A DNA stretch of 64,000 nucleotides from Alkalihalobacillus sp. AL-G (GTDB lineage Bacteria; Bacillota; Bacilli; Bacillales; Fictibacillaceae), in contig NZ_CP094656.1 of the NCBI RefSeq assembly GCF_030643805.1, forward strand, positions 2,232,001-2,296,000. The letters run 5' to 3'. Of the stretch, positions 43,808 to 53,055 are shown piece after piece (the stretch's first letter is position 1; each line of letters begins with the position of its first letter). The translations under genes and the position numbers were made by a program. The notes beneath the pieces are model-generated. The model made no database searches, was not told the DNA's origin, and was given only the letters and a program-made list of their open reading frames with translations.

Positions 43808-44359
43808 ATGGCAAATATATTTGAAGCTTTAGTTGATCACATGAAGGGTACTTTCGATGATGAACCTAAAACACCATTACATATCGGTGAAGCGATGGGG
43901 TGCTGGTTGTATTATACAGCACTTGCGGAGGAAATCCCTGCTTTAGAAATTTGCTTGAATACGACCACAGACGATGAATTGCAGCTTATTGTAAAAGAAG
44001 GAAAGGATCTCGGTGAATCTCAACTGAATCGGCTTGCAAAGTTTATGCTTAGTGAAGGCGTATCATTACCTGAGGCCGATCCACACAAGCCTGCTACTGA
44101 GTCAAATGCAATTCCTCTAGGAGCAAAATCTACAGATACTCAAATTGCTAATTTACTTAGTGTCAAGGTTGGAACTAATGTGGTAATGTGTGCAACGAAC
44201 ATGAGTCAATGTGTTAGAAATGATATACAACTGATATGGATGGAATTACAAAGTGAAAAAATGCTTTATGGTTCCAAATTGAAAACGATGATGCGGAAAA
44301 GAGGTTGGATAAAAGTACCTCCATATTATTACCCTCCAGGTATGCCTGAGGAACAATAA
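43808..44359 (+). CDS. DUF3231 family protein
   Basis: A 183-residue helical protein of the ferritin-like DUF3231 family, common in spore formers and sometimes annotated as spore coat related. The N-terminal PKTPLHIGEAMGCWLYYTAL and the C-terminal LMRKRGWIKVPPYYYPPG pattern are typical. ATG follows AAGGAGGCGA. It is a single gene followed by a terminator. Confidence 0.8.
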   Translation: MANIFEALVDHMKGTFDDEPKTPLHIGEAMGCWLYYTALAEEIPALEICLNTTTDDELQLIVKEGKDLGESQLNRLAKFMLSEGVSLPEADPHKPATESNAIPLGAKSTDTQIANLLSVKVGTNVVMCATNMSQCVRNDIQLIWMELQSEKMLYGSKLKTMMRKRGWIKVPPYYYPPGMPEEQ

Positions 44360-44378
44360 GATAGGTTGCAAATTAATT

Positions 44379-44408
44379 GAGCTGGTTTAGAACAGCTCTT
44401 TTCTTCTT
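44379..44408 (+). terminator. Terminator after the DUF3231 gene
   Basis: GAGCTG (44379-44384) and CAGCTC (44393-44398) form a six-base stem followed by TTTTCTTC. Confidence 0.65.
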
Positions 44409-44550
44409 ATTTAAAAGTATTCAATCCAATAGAATTTTAAGTAGAGAAGATACGGAACTAACCCATCAAAACATGAATAGTATAAAGTTTTACTACTTAT
44501 ATTTTTTATGTGCTGAAGAGATTGTTTCTGATAAAGATGGAGGTTGATTG

Positions 44551-45008
44551 ATGAAACATGTAAAGTATCCGGAAGATATTGTCGCTAGCAATGATTCTTT
44601 TCTCTTGGTTTACCCTTCCTTTACTGGGGAAGGATGCAATAAAAAGATTTTTACCTGCATCGATATTCATGTCAATAGTAGTGATGATTGTAAATTTCAT
44701 TGCAAAAAATCGAAAATGGTGGTGGTGGTATAAAAACTCATCCAAAATTATCAGGGGTATTCCCTTTTAATTGGGGTCCATTTTTGATCGGGTCGATGTG
44801 GATTCTTAAAATTACATATGGAAAGTTCTACGGATTTATGACCTTAAACCTTGTTGTTGATTCAATGTTTACATATTTTTTAGTGGATCGCTTGAAAGAA
44901 ACAGGAATAGCTTCATTGGTTCGATTAAAAAAAGTACAATTATCATTGATATTTTTTGTTCAATCATTGATGTTATATGGCTTTCAATTCCTAAAAGAAA
45001 AAAGTTGA
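44551..45008 (+). pseudogene. Frameshifted CBO0543-like membrane protein gene
   Basis: GGAGG precedes ATG 44551. Coding sense runs MKHVK in the first frame, moves near 44566 to a second frame (ILSLAMILFSWFTLPLLGK to NRKWWWWYK), and near 44730 to a third (PKLSGVFPFNWGPFLIGSMW to the end). Joined, the three pieces align with the intact protein at 30257 (VPLLGK, YGPFMVGSIWILK). The second break lies at a TGG repeat and an A-run, sites prone to slippage. Either a decayed gene or sequencing errors. Confidence 0.7.
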
Positions 45009-45336
45009 AGCTGCCAAAATCGAATCAAGGAAATGGTTAAAAGGGTTTTTCTCATGTACTAGACTATATTGTCGTTCGTAATGTACGATTCTCAAGGATT
45101 CTAGAACCTGCTTTCCTCAATTCTATCCAACTGCACCCAACGAAAGGATTGGCGAAAAACAACGGTGTAAAGATGGATTTATGGGAAGTAATAAAATGTA
45201 AATATTTATATTAAAACCCTAGACCAAACTCTGATATTTTTATTTTATATTTTGCATTTAAACGACCAAGCAAAGACCGTTTACACTATGAGTGGCTATA
45301 AGACGAAGATAAAATATAATATTACAAATTTTTAAA
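45009..45336. other. Intergenic region
   Basis: About 330 bases without a supported gene. A short frame around 45110-45213 reads LHPTKGLAKNNGVKMDLWEV and may be a remnant of a gene end. The region holds the 3' end of the minus-strand germination gene. Confidence 0.35.
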
Positions 45337-46437
45337 TTAATGCAGATTACTGCCGCCAATCCGTCGACGAATAGACAAGACTATAATTAACAGCAATGGG
45401 ATGACAAATTCAAACAAGGGGAAAATTGACTTAAGGACAATTTTCCCTTGTTGTATGTGTTCTATAAAATTATCCGTTGCGACCATCGAGGTGATAAAGA
45501 TCATCACCCCTATAGGTAACACGAACTTGCGGTGATTTTTAATTTTGAATAAATCGGTTGAACTAATCACAGCTGCGTAAGTAAAGACAGCTACCTTAAA
45601 AAAGTCGCCTACGATTAAAACGATCATCGCAATAACTTCCAAACCTTGTACAAATCCGGCTATATTTAATTTTTCGACCAATTTCAAAAACGGAAACACA
45701 GCGATCGACAATCCGTTCACACCAAGAACAGCTATTTCAATTACAATGGTCATCGTTAAAATCACACCGCTTAATACCATGGCAACCATTCCAAATTTCA
45801 TCCCATATTCCGGTTTAGTTAAGTATGGAAAAATCACTGTAAAACAAATTAATTCACCGTAAGGGAAAAACACGCGATCAGGAAATGCGGTTGTTAAAAC
45901 AGGCTTCCACCCGTTTTCCAATACGGGCAATAAGTTCTCAAACCGAACAACATTTGAACCGATCGTTAAGAAAAATGTCAATACAACCATAGAAAAGACT
46001 AAAACAAAAAAGATTTCTCCCGCTCTTGCGATCACTTCTATTCCTTGATACAACGCATAACAAACGAGAATCATCATAATCCCGCTCAGCACAGACATGG
46101 GAGTCTCGCTATATGGAAGTAAAAAAAGTTCACTTGATTCTCGTAAATCTCTTGATGCTCCATATATAAAAAATAAAATGTATGACAAAGCGATAAAAAA
46201 ACCTATATATTTTCCGAAAATTTTTTGTATATAACTTGTCAATAGCAAATTTGGATAATGGCGATATAAGTAATAATACTGAAGTAATAAAACGATACCT
46301 CCCGTCATTCCTAACAATTCTGCCAACCAAGCATCCTGTTTTGCCTCTACCCCTAAAGGTACGATAAGTGCGGTCCCTAACTCAAATAATACAATTAAAG
46401 AGAATAACTGCTGAGGGCTTATTTTTGATTTCTCCAT
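45337..46437 (-). CDS. Spore germination receptor B subunit, GerAB type
   Basis: A 366-residue membrane protein with ten hydrophobic helices of the APC fold. The N-terminal SPQQLFSLIVLFELGTALIV and EAKQDAWLAELLG match the GerAB family, which binds the germinant in the spore inner membrane. It is divergent from the A-subunit gene, separated by about 150 bases, and is a second B subunit in this cluster. ATG begins MEKSKIS. Confidence 0.88.
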   Translation of the reverse strand: MEKSKISPQQLFSLIVLFELGTALIVPLGVEAKQDAWLAELLGMTGGIVLLLQYYYLYRHYPNLLLTSYIQKIFGKYIGFFIALSYILFFIYGASRDLRESSELFLLPYSETPMSVLSGIMMILVCYALYQGIEVIARAGEIFFVLVFSMVVLTFFLTIGSNVVRFENLLPVLENGWKPVLTTAFPDRVFFPYGELICFTVIFPYLTKPEYGMKFGMVAMVLSGVILTMTIVIEIAVLGVNGLSIAVFPFLKLVEKLNIAGFVQGLEVIAMIVLIVGDFFKVAVFTYAAVISSTDLFKIKNHRKFVLPIGVMIFITSMVATDNFIEHIQQGKIVLKSIFPLFEFVIPLLLIIVLSIRRRIGGSNLH

Positions 46438-46521
46438 AAAAATTCGGCCTCCAAAACAACCATCGATGTAAGATTAGTAATTGACATAACAGCTTTATTA
46501 TAAACTCTTACCTTCAAATCC

Positions 46522-46541
46522 CTGTTATAAGTTTATAACAG
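46522..46541. promoter_or_regulatory. Twenty-base perfect palindrome between divergent ger genes
   Basis: CTGTTATAA-GT-TTATAACAG lies at 46522-46541. A further half site, ATAACAGCT, occurs near 46485. Such a symmetrical site between divergent promoters suggests a regulator operator; the binding protein is unknown. Confidence 0.5.
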
Positions 46542-46585
46542 CTAATATAGGAAATAATGGATAAAAAAACGACAGGGGGGCAATC

Positions 46586-48178
46586 ATGAGACATTTTAAA
46601 AAACGACGGAAACAATCCTTGTCTTCACAAATTAATCAAAGTCACGAGCCGTTGCAGAAGGACGGGTTAAAAGCGAATCTTAATGAAAATATACAAATAA
46701 TAAAAGAAGCACTTGGCAACAGCGATGATATTATCATCCGGGAGATTCGAATTGGAAAAGAAAGAAAGCTGAAAGCGGCTATATTTTATACAGAGGGTTT
46801 GATTGATACACCCTCGATTCAAAACTTCATTCTAGAAACTCTAATGTTGGATTTACAGAAAATCGATATAGACAAAATGGGTTCTTCCGGGGAGAATCCC
46901 TTGCATCTGTTGAAAGATTCTGTTTTGACAGTCGGAGATATAAAGGACTTATCCGATTACAACACTCTTTTTACCTTTCTATTATCAGGTAACGTCATCC
47001 TTTTACTTGACAGTTTCACGCTTGGATTTGCCATTGGAATGAAAGGTGGAAAAGACCGCGGCGTGACAGAAGCAACAGTTGAAAATTCAGTACGTGGTCC
47101 AAAAGAAGCTTTTTCAGAAAGTTTACGTACTAATACAGCGTTGTTAAGACGTAAAATCAACGATCATAACCTATGGTTGGAAACGAAGAAAATTGGGACT
47201 GTAACGAAAACTGCCGTTTCGATTGCATATATAAAAGGTATCACCAATGACAAAGTGGTAGAGGAAGTTCGGGAGCGTCTCGAACGAATTGAAATTGACA
47301 GCATTTTGGAAACCGGCTATGTTGAAGAGTTGATTCAGGATGAAACGTACACACCTTTCCCTACTATTTTTCATACGGAACGTCCTGATGTAACTGCCGC
47401 CAATCTACTTGAGGGGCGTGTTGCTATTTTTGTTGACGGGAGCCCAAATGCTCTTTTAGTTCCTTCACTGTTCGTTCAATTTTTTCAGACAGCAGATGAT
47501 TATTATCAACGGGCAGATATTGTTACGCTTCTCCGTTTTTTACGATTTTTCGGATTTTTCATTGCACTGCTCGGCCCATCATTATACATCGCCATTACGA
47601 CGTTTCATCAGGAAATGTTGCCGACTCCGTTGCTCATTAACCTGGCTGCTCAACGTGAAGGGGTTCCTTTTCCGGCCTTCATTGAAGCGCTCATCATGGA
47701 AATCACCTTTGAAATTTTGCGGGAAGCCGGTGTTCGGATGCCAAGGACGATTGGGCAAGCGGTTTCGATTGTTGGGACATTAGTAATTGGAACAGCAGCA
47801 GTCGATGCTGGTATTGTTTCCGCAGCAATGGTAATTGTCGTGGCGATTACGGCGATTTCAAGCTTTGTTGTCAGTTCCTTCAATCTATCTATTTCGGTAA
47901 GAATGGTACGTTTTATTTTTATGGGATTGGCTGCTTCATTTGGTTTATTCGGTATAATTGTCGGTTTGATCGCCCTTGTTCTTCATTTATGCAGTTTACG
48001 TTCGTTCGGAGTACCGTATATGTCTCCGTTTGCTCCGTTCATTGCCACAGATCAAAAAGACGCGCTTTTTCGGTTTCCACATTGGGGACTATTTTCACGT
48101 CCACGTCTAATCAGTCAGAAAAATGTCAAGCGGGAAGATACTCCTTCACCGAAGCCGGAGCCTCGGAAGCAAAAGTAG
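46586..48178 (+). CDS. Spore germination receptor A subunit, GerAA type
   Basis: A 530-residue protein. An N-terminal soluble domain of about 270 residues has NPLHLLKDSVLTVGDIKDL and VRGPKEAFSESLRTNTALLRRK, the hallmark of GerAA. Four or five membrane helices follow (FGFFIALLGPSLYIAITTFHQ; GIVSAAMVIVVAITAISSFV). It oligomerises into the germination channel. ATG follows ACAGGGGGG. It heads the plus-strand ger genes. Confidence 0.93.
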   Translation: MRHFKKRRKQSLSSQINQSHEPLQKDGLKANLNENIQIIKEALGNSDDIIIREIRIGKERKLKAAIFYTEGLIDTPSIQNFILETLMLDLQKIDIDKMGSSGENPLHLLKDSVLTVGDIKDLSDYNTLFTFLLSGNVILLLDSFTLGFAIGMKGGKDRGVTEATVENSVRGPKEAFSESLRTNTALLRRKINDHNLWLETKKIGTVTKTAVSIAYIKGITNDKVVEEVRERLERIEIDSILETGYVEELIQDETYTPFPTIFHTERPDVTAANLLEGRVAIFVDGSPNALLVPSLFVQFFQTADDYYQRADIVTLLRFLRFFGFFIALLGPSLYIAITTFHQEMLPTPLLINLAAQREGVPFPAFIEALIMEITFEILREAGVRMPRTIGQAVSIVGTLVIGTAAVDAGIVSAAMVIVVAITAISSFVVSSFNLSISVRMVRFIFMGLAASFGLFGIIVGLIALVLHLCSLRSFGVPYMSPFAPFIATDQKDALFRFPHWGLFSRPRLISQKNVKREDTPSPKPEPRKQK

Positions 48179-48376
48179 TTTCGAAGGAGCATTCCGATGT
48201 ACCGATTGCTTATCACAACAAAAATATATATATACTGTGAGACTTGATGTGAAAGGAAGTCAAGAAAAATTAAAGAAGTAATTTGATTCGTGGAGCTGTT
48301 CATAGTCGGTTTATTGAAGTATAAGTGGAAGTGGAAGTGGAAAAATGCTCGGGAATGAAAGAAATGAGGTTCAGAA

Positions 48377-49582
48377 ATGAGAAGAAAAGTTATTGTATTT
48401 GTCATTCTCATCCTTTTACTTAGCCTTTTATCCGGTTGTTGGAATCGACGGGAATTAAATGAACTTGCCATTGTGGTCGCAATGGGAATTGATAAATCGG
48501 AGGATCAATATGTTGTTACCACTCAGGTCGTTAATACCGGGCAAGTTGCCACTAAACAGGGCGGCGGTCAGAAGTCACCAGTTACAACATATCAGGAAAA
48601 AGGAAACACGGTCTTTGAAGCGATAAGAAGAATGACAACGGTTACGGCTAGAAAACTTTATTTTCCCCATCTGCGAATTCTCGCAATAGGTGAAGAGTTA
48701 GCGGAAGAAGGAATTGGCGGAGCGTTAGATTTTTTATCAAGGGATCACGAATTACGAACCGACTTTTTTATTGTGATTGCGAAAGATACGAAAGCGGAAA
48801 ACGTGTTAAAAGTAATGACGGGATTAGAAGATATTCCCGCAAACAAACTGTTTTCATCTCTTGAAACATCGGAGAAAGCATGGGCCCCTTCAATGTCCAT
48901 TACCTTAGATGAACTGATATCGGAAATCGTGAGTGAGGGAATACATCCAAACTTAACCGGACTCCAGCTAACGGGGGTTGTACAAGAGGGGGAAAAGAAT
49001 GACAATGTTCAGGAAATTGAACCTGATGTTCAATTGAAATATAGCGGCATGGCCGTGTTTAAAGACGATAAACTAATCGACTGGTTGAATGAAAAGGAAA
49101 GTAAAGCGGTTAATTATGTTCTGGGAAACGTAAAAAGTACGATTGGGGAAGTGTCTTGTCCAGAAGGAAAAGGGAAAGTGGCAATTGAGGTGATTCGTAC
49201 AGAGGCTGATCTGAAAACGAAAGTTGATAAGGGTTCACCAAAAGGAACTGTTCAAATTCAGGTGGAAGGGAATGTTGGTGAAGTTCAATGCAAGAAGCTT
49301 GATTTGACGAAAACGAAAACGATAAATGATTTGGAAAAGAAATCAGAGAAGAGAGTCAAAGAGATCGTTGAATCGACGATAACAGCATCCCAGGAAGAAT
49401 TTAAAGTCGATATTTTCGGTTTTGGCGAGGCGATTCACCGTTCGAATCCCGACTATTGGAAAAAGGTAAGAAAAGAATGGGACGAGAAATTTACGGACAT
49501 GCCAGTAGAGGTAAAAGTAGACGTACAGATTCTACGGGTCGGTACAATTGGCAATTCACCACTTAAAAAAATAAAGGAGTAG
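48377..49582 (+). CDS. Spore germination receptor C subunit lipoprotein, GerAC type
   Basis: A 401-residue lipoprotein with lipobox LLSGC and the immediate WNRRELNELAIVVAMGIDK typical of GerAC. The three-domain layout is normal in length, and the C-terminal domain has VKEIVESTITASQEEFKVDIFGFG. It sits on the outer face of the spore inner membrane with the A and B subunits. ATG follows GAGGTTCAGAA, a weak site. Confidence 0.92.
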   Translation: MRRKVIVFVILILLLSLLSGCWNRRELNELAIVVAMGIDKSEDQYVVTTQVVNTGQVATKQGGGQKSPVTTYQEKGNTVFEAIRRMTTVTARKLYFPHLRILAIGEELAEEGIGGALDFLSRDHELRTDFFIVIAKDTKAENVLKVMTGLEDIPANKLFSSLETSEKAWAPSMSITLDELISEIVSEGIHPNLTGLQLTGVVQEGEKNDNVQEIEPDVQLKYSGMAVFKDDKLIDWLNEKESKAVNYVLGNVKSTIGEVSCPEGKGKVAIEVIRTEADLKTKVDKGSPKGTVQIQVEGNVGEVQCKKLDLTKTKTINDLEKKSEKRVKEIVESTITASQEEFKVDIFGFGEAIHRSNPDYWKKVRKEWDEKFTDMPVEVKVDVQILRVGTIGNSPLKKIKE

Positions 49583-49790
49583 ATTCCTGTTTGATCGAGT
49601 CAGATACGGCAACTTCCGGTAAAAGCGACTACAGATATGGCCGTTTCAAACGGTCTTACCTCATATAAGAAAGTCTTTAGGGCAAAAAAATGTCCTGGTT
49701 CGTATGCTATACGCCACGGAAGCAGGTGATGTCTAGATCTGCTACAACAGAAAAACAAACACTAGTACTGAGCCAAAAGGAGTAATCCGC

Positions 49791-50027
49791 ATGTTGACAA
49801 TTGCAGGGATCATAGGGATAGCCATATTAATCATTATGATAGAACGACCCTATTTTAAAAAAAGGAAGCAGAAGAAGGAATTATGGGTGTTTTTAATATT
49901 CCTTCTCTTCGGAGTGGGATTGAGTATTGCAAAAGCTTTAAAACTGACTATACCTAATCCAACGAAGGGACTTACTATCATTTTTAAGCCGCTTACTGAT
50001 TTAATATATAATTTCTTATTGAAATGA
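49791..50027 (+). CDS. Small two-helix membrane protein, Ger D-subunit-like
   Basis: A 78-residue protein with hydrophobic segments near residues 2-17 and 32-46, a basic loop between them (KKRKQKK), and a hydrophobic tail. Small two-helix D proteins occur within some Bacillus germination receptor operons and tune the response. The position between the C and B genes supports this. ATG follows AAAGGAG. Confidence 0.65.
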   Translation: MLTIAGIIGIAILIIMIERPYFKKRKQKKELWVFLIFLLFGVGLSIAKALKLTIPNPTKGLTIIFKPLTDLIYNFLLK

Positions 50028-50043
50028 TAAAGGAGGTGATCCA

Positions 50044-51159
50044 ATGCTCGAAAACCGAAAAATATCGGTCCGTCAATTCAGGGTCTTAGTCATTTTATTT
50101 ACCATTGGCACTTCCATTTTAATCGTTCCATCAGTCTTAGCCTTCGAAGCGAAACAAGATGCTTGGATTGCAGCCATCATCGGTGTCGGATTGGGTTTGT
50201 TAGTCATATTTCTATACAATAAGCTAGGTCTCATGTTTCCAAATATGACATTTGTCCAAATGAATCAAAAGGTTTTTGGGAAATGGTTAGGAAAAACGAT
50301 TTCCCTCTTATTTTTTTCGCTTTCATTTTTATATGCTTCTTCCCTTTTATTTTATACCGGTAATTTCTTCATTATAGAAATAATGCCAGAAACGCCACTC
50401 GAGGCCATTGTGATCCTGATGGGTATCATTATGGTAATGGCAGTACGACTTGGACTAGAAACATTTACACGATCGGCAGAGATTTTCATCCTATTTTTCG
50501 TTATCCTTTTTATCTGCTTAGTGTTTTCTATCTCTCCTGAAATTGAGTTTGAAAACATACAACCTGTATTTGAGGTGAAGTTAAAACCTTTGCTTCGTGC
50601 AATCTTATTTTTGGTCGTTACGTCTTCTATAAATGCCGTTGTTTTATTGATGGTTTTTCCCACCTATATCAATCAGCCGAAAGAAGCTGGAAAATCTTTT
50701 TTAATCGGAAATTTAATTGGCGGGCTGGTGATGATCATCATTACTTTTTTGTGTATTTTGGTTCTGGGTCCTTATCATTCAGCAACACAAGTGTATCCAG
50801 GCTATGAGTTGGCGAAAAAGATTAATGTTGGTAATTTTTTGACGCGAATAGAAGCAATTATGGCCGGAATGTGGATGATTACCATCTATTTTAAGATGGT
50901 GCTTTATTTTTACGCTTCTGTTTTAGGGATTACGCAAATTCTCAACATAAAAGATTATCGCCCTTTCACTTTACCTTTGGGGATGATCGCGATTGTCCTT
51001 TCGCTTGTGATATATCCCGATGTCATTTATCAACAAGAATGGGATTTGAAAACGGCAAGCGCTTTTTCATTGACTGTAGGGTTATTTTTACCCCTATTCA
51101 TGTTAGTAGTAGCTATATTTCGAAAAAAAATGGACAAGAAAAAAATTCATTCGAGGTAG
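50044..51159 (+). CDS. Spore germination receptor B subunit, GerAB type, second copy
   Basis: A 371-residue ten-helix membrane protein of the GerAB family (RQFRVLVILFTIGTSILIVP; FEAKQDAWIAAIIGVGLG). It is the operon's own B subunit, 16 bases after the D gene, with AAAGGAGGTGA before ATG. It resembles the minus-strand B protein only moderately, so the two may recognise different germinants. It ends with a basic tail (FRKKMDKKKIHSR). Confidence 0.9.
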   Translation: MLENRKISVRQFRVLVILFTIGTSILIVPSVLAFEAKQDAWIAAIIGVGLGLLVIFLYNKLGLMFPNMTFVQMNQKVFGKWLGKTISLLFFSLSFLYASSLLFYTGNFFIIEIMPETPLEAIVILMGIIMVMAVRLGLETFTRSAEIFILFFVILFICLVFSISPEIEFENIQPVFEVKLKPLLRAILFLVVTSSINAVVLLMVFPTYINQPKEAGKSFLIGNLIGGLVMIIITFLCILVLGPYHSATQVYPGYELAKKINVGNFLTRIEAIMAGMWMITIYFKMVLYFYASVLGITQILNIKDYRPFTLPLGMIAIVLSLVIYPDVIYQQEWDLKTASAFSLTVGLFLPLFMLVVAIFRKKMDKKKIHSR

Positions 51160-51498
51160 TGATGTGAAAATTACCTAGAATAGACAGGGGTGCCAGTACC
51201 AAAAAAGTGCAATAAGGGTTGATACGGTCAATAAGTCCAATACTTAAAGCGTTTATCTACAGCCTATAGATCGTTGGATACATTTAGATATTCTGAGAAT
51301 AAACAGGGGTACAAGCCAAATTTTTATTAAACGAAGAAATTCTGGCTGATCCAATTTACGAATTAAATCGTTATAAAAAGGTATGTTATGATAAAAATAC
51401 CGAATCCTTAGAAAGCTTATAACCTTTTTGAACGTTTCAACCATCGAACACCGAAAACCATCAGGAAACTTATACAACTATTAGATGGAGTTGATTTT
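51160..51498. other. Intergenic region before the acyl-CoA ligase
   Basis: About 340 bases. No start with a ribosome binding site was found. A run around 51308-51421 reads VQAKFLLNEEILADPIYELN in one frame, ending at TAA, and may be the tail of a lost gene. No terminator with a clean stem was seen after the ger genes. Confidence 0.35.
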
Positions 51499-53055
51499 AT
51501 GCTATTAACTGATGGTTTCAGTTTACATGCAAATAAAAATCCAAATAAGATTGCAATTCAAACCAAACAACGACAAATAACATACGGAGAACTTCATTGT
51601 ATTATAGACCAAACAGCAAATGCCCTGCTTTCTATTAAGAAAGGAAAGAAATCGGGGAGCGTTTGTAAAGCGGCTTTTTTACTAGACAACAGTATCGAAT
51701 TTTTCCAAATCTTCCTTGCTGCCGCCAAAATAGGCTGGATCGCAGTCCCTTTGGACCCAAAATGGAACAATGAAGAGATTGATGAAATACTGGAAAAGAC
51801 CTGTCCGGATGTCCTTGTCATTCAAGGAAAACACTTGAGAAAGTTGTCTAATAAAACAATATCTTACCCATTGATAATAGCTGGAAGGCACCAATTGGAA
51901 TCTTATGACCGTCATTTCGTTTCTTTTGAACAATGGGTTGAACAAAAACCGGTTAGTGCGCCACGGATAAACAAACTATCACAACATAGCCCCTTTTATA
52001 TGGGGTTCACATCAGGAACGACAGGAACGCCAAAAGCTTTTACTCGTTCCCATCGCTCATGGGTGGAGAGCTTTAATGGAAGTAACGTTGAGTTCGGTAT
52101 TAATTCTCATGATCATACTCTCATACCGGGACCTCTCGTCCATTCTCTATTTCTTTATGCCTCAATACATACGCTCTCTATTGGAGGGACCGTTCATTTA
52201 CTAGAAAAGTTTTCAGCAATGAAAGCAGTAGAGTTAATGGAGAACCGACCGGTTACAGTAGTTTATGTTGTTCCGACAATGTTTGAAGCGATTTGTCGTA
52301 CAGTCAGCAATGTCCCGGCCTATAGACGTCCCGCGCATTTACGTGACGTCATTTCTTCTGGAGCAAAATGGAGTGCGGCATCAAAAAAACAAATTGCTGA
52401 TCTTTTTCCTGGTGTAAACTTATACGAGTTTTACGGAGCTTCAGAATTAAGCTTTGTGACGGTTCTTGATCCAAAAGGGAATTTACAAAAGCCAGATTCA
52501 GTTGGCCGTCCCTTTCATAACATCGAAATTTCATTACGTGACTCACATGGTATGGAAGTTGAAACAGGAGAAGTTGGAAAGCTTTACGTAAAAAGCGAAA
52601 TGATTTTTTCCGGGTATTATCAGAATGAAGATGAATCGAAGAAAGTTCTTCAGGATGGATGGGCAACAGTAGGAGATTTGGCTCGTCGGGATAACGAAGG
52701 ATACGTTTATATTGTCGGCCGGGAAAAAAATATGATCATTTATGGTGGGCTTAATGTATATCCTGAGGAAATTGAAAAAGTTTTACGTCAGTTACCTGAG
52801 ATCCAGGAAGCTGTCGTACTTGGAATCAAAGACGATTATTGGGGCGAAAAAATCGTTGCTATCATTAAATTCAACAAGGGGAATCACCTGAAAGAGAGGG
52901 AAGTTCAGGCTTATTGCCGCAAGCGTCTTGCGAAATATAAATGCCCCCGTGAAGTGATTCCAGTTGAAGCGTTTCCACATACAAACAGCGGAAAAATCGC
53001 CAGAAAACGTCTCGAACAATGGCTGGAAACGAGAAAGAAGGAGTTTTATGAATAA
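51499..53055 (+). CDS. AMP-forming acyl-CoA ligase (YhfT-like)
   Basis: A 518-residue ANL superfamily ligase. The P-loop-like YMGFTSGTTGTPKAFTRSH, YEFYGASELSFVTVL, the hinge GWATVGDLARRDNEGYVYIVGREKNMI and the catalytic Lys in TNSGKIARKRL are all present. It activates a carboxylic acid, probably a fatty acid, with CoA. Its order before a thiolase and a BioY transporter matches the yhfT-yhfS-yhfU neighbourhood of B. subtilis. The acid used is unknown. Confidence 0.88.
   Translation: MLLTDGFSLHANKNPNKIAIQTKQRQITYGELHCIIDQTANALLSIKKGKKSGSVCKAAFLLDNSIEFFQIFLAAAKIGWIAVPLDPKWNNEEIDEILEKTCPDVLVIQGKHLRKLSNKTISYPLIIAGRHQLESYDRHFVSFEQWVEQKPVSAPRINKLSQHSPFYMGFTSGTTGTPKAFTRSHRSWVESFNGSNVEFGINSHDHTLIPGPLVHSLFLYASIHTLSIGGTVHLLEKFSAMKAVELMENRPVTVVYVVPTMFEAICRTVSNVPAYRRPAHLRDVISSGAKWSAASKKQIADLFPGVNLYEFYGASELSFVTVLDPKGNLQKPDSVGRPFHNIEISLRDSHGMEVETGEVGKLYVKSEMIFSGYYQNEDESKKVLQDGWATVGDLARRDNEGYVYIVGREKNMIIYGGLNVYPEEIEKVLRQLPEIQEAVVLGIKDDYWGEKIVAIIKFNKGNHLKEREVQAYCRKRLAKYKCPREVIPVEAFPHTNSGKIARKRLEQWLETRKKEFYE

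Noticed and set aside
48290-48358. A 22-codon frame with three GTGGAA repeats before the GerAC gene (peptide with KWKWKWK)
   Set aside because: The start has only a weak ribosome binding site and no sign of conservation can be judged; too short to support.
51253-51477. Minus-strand frame of 74 codons in the gap before the acyl-CoA ligase
   Set aside because: No ribosome binding site and no recognisable pattern; the gap looks like decayed or non-coding sequence.
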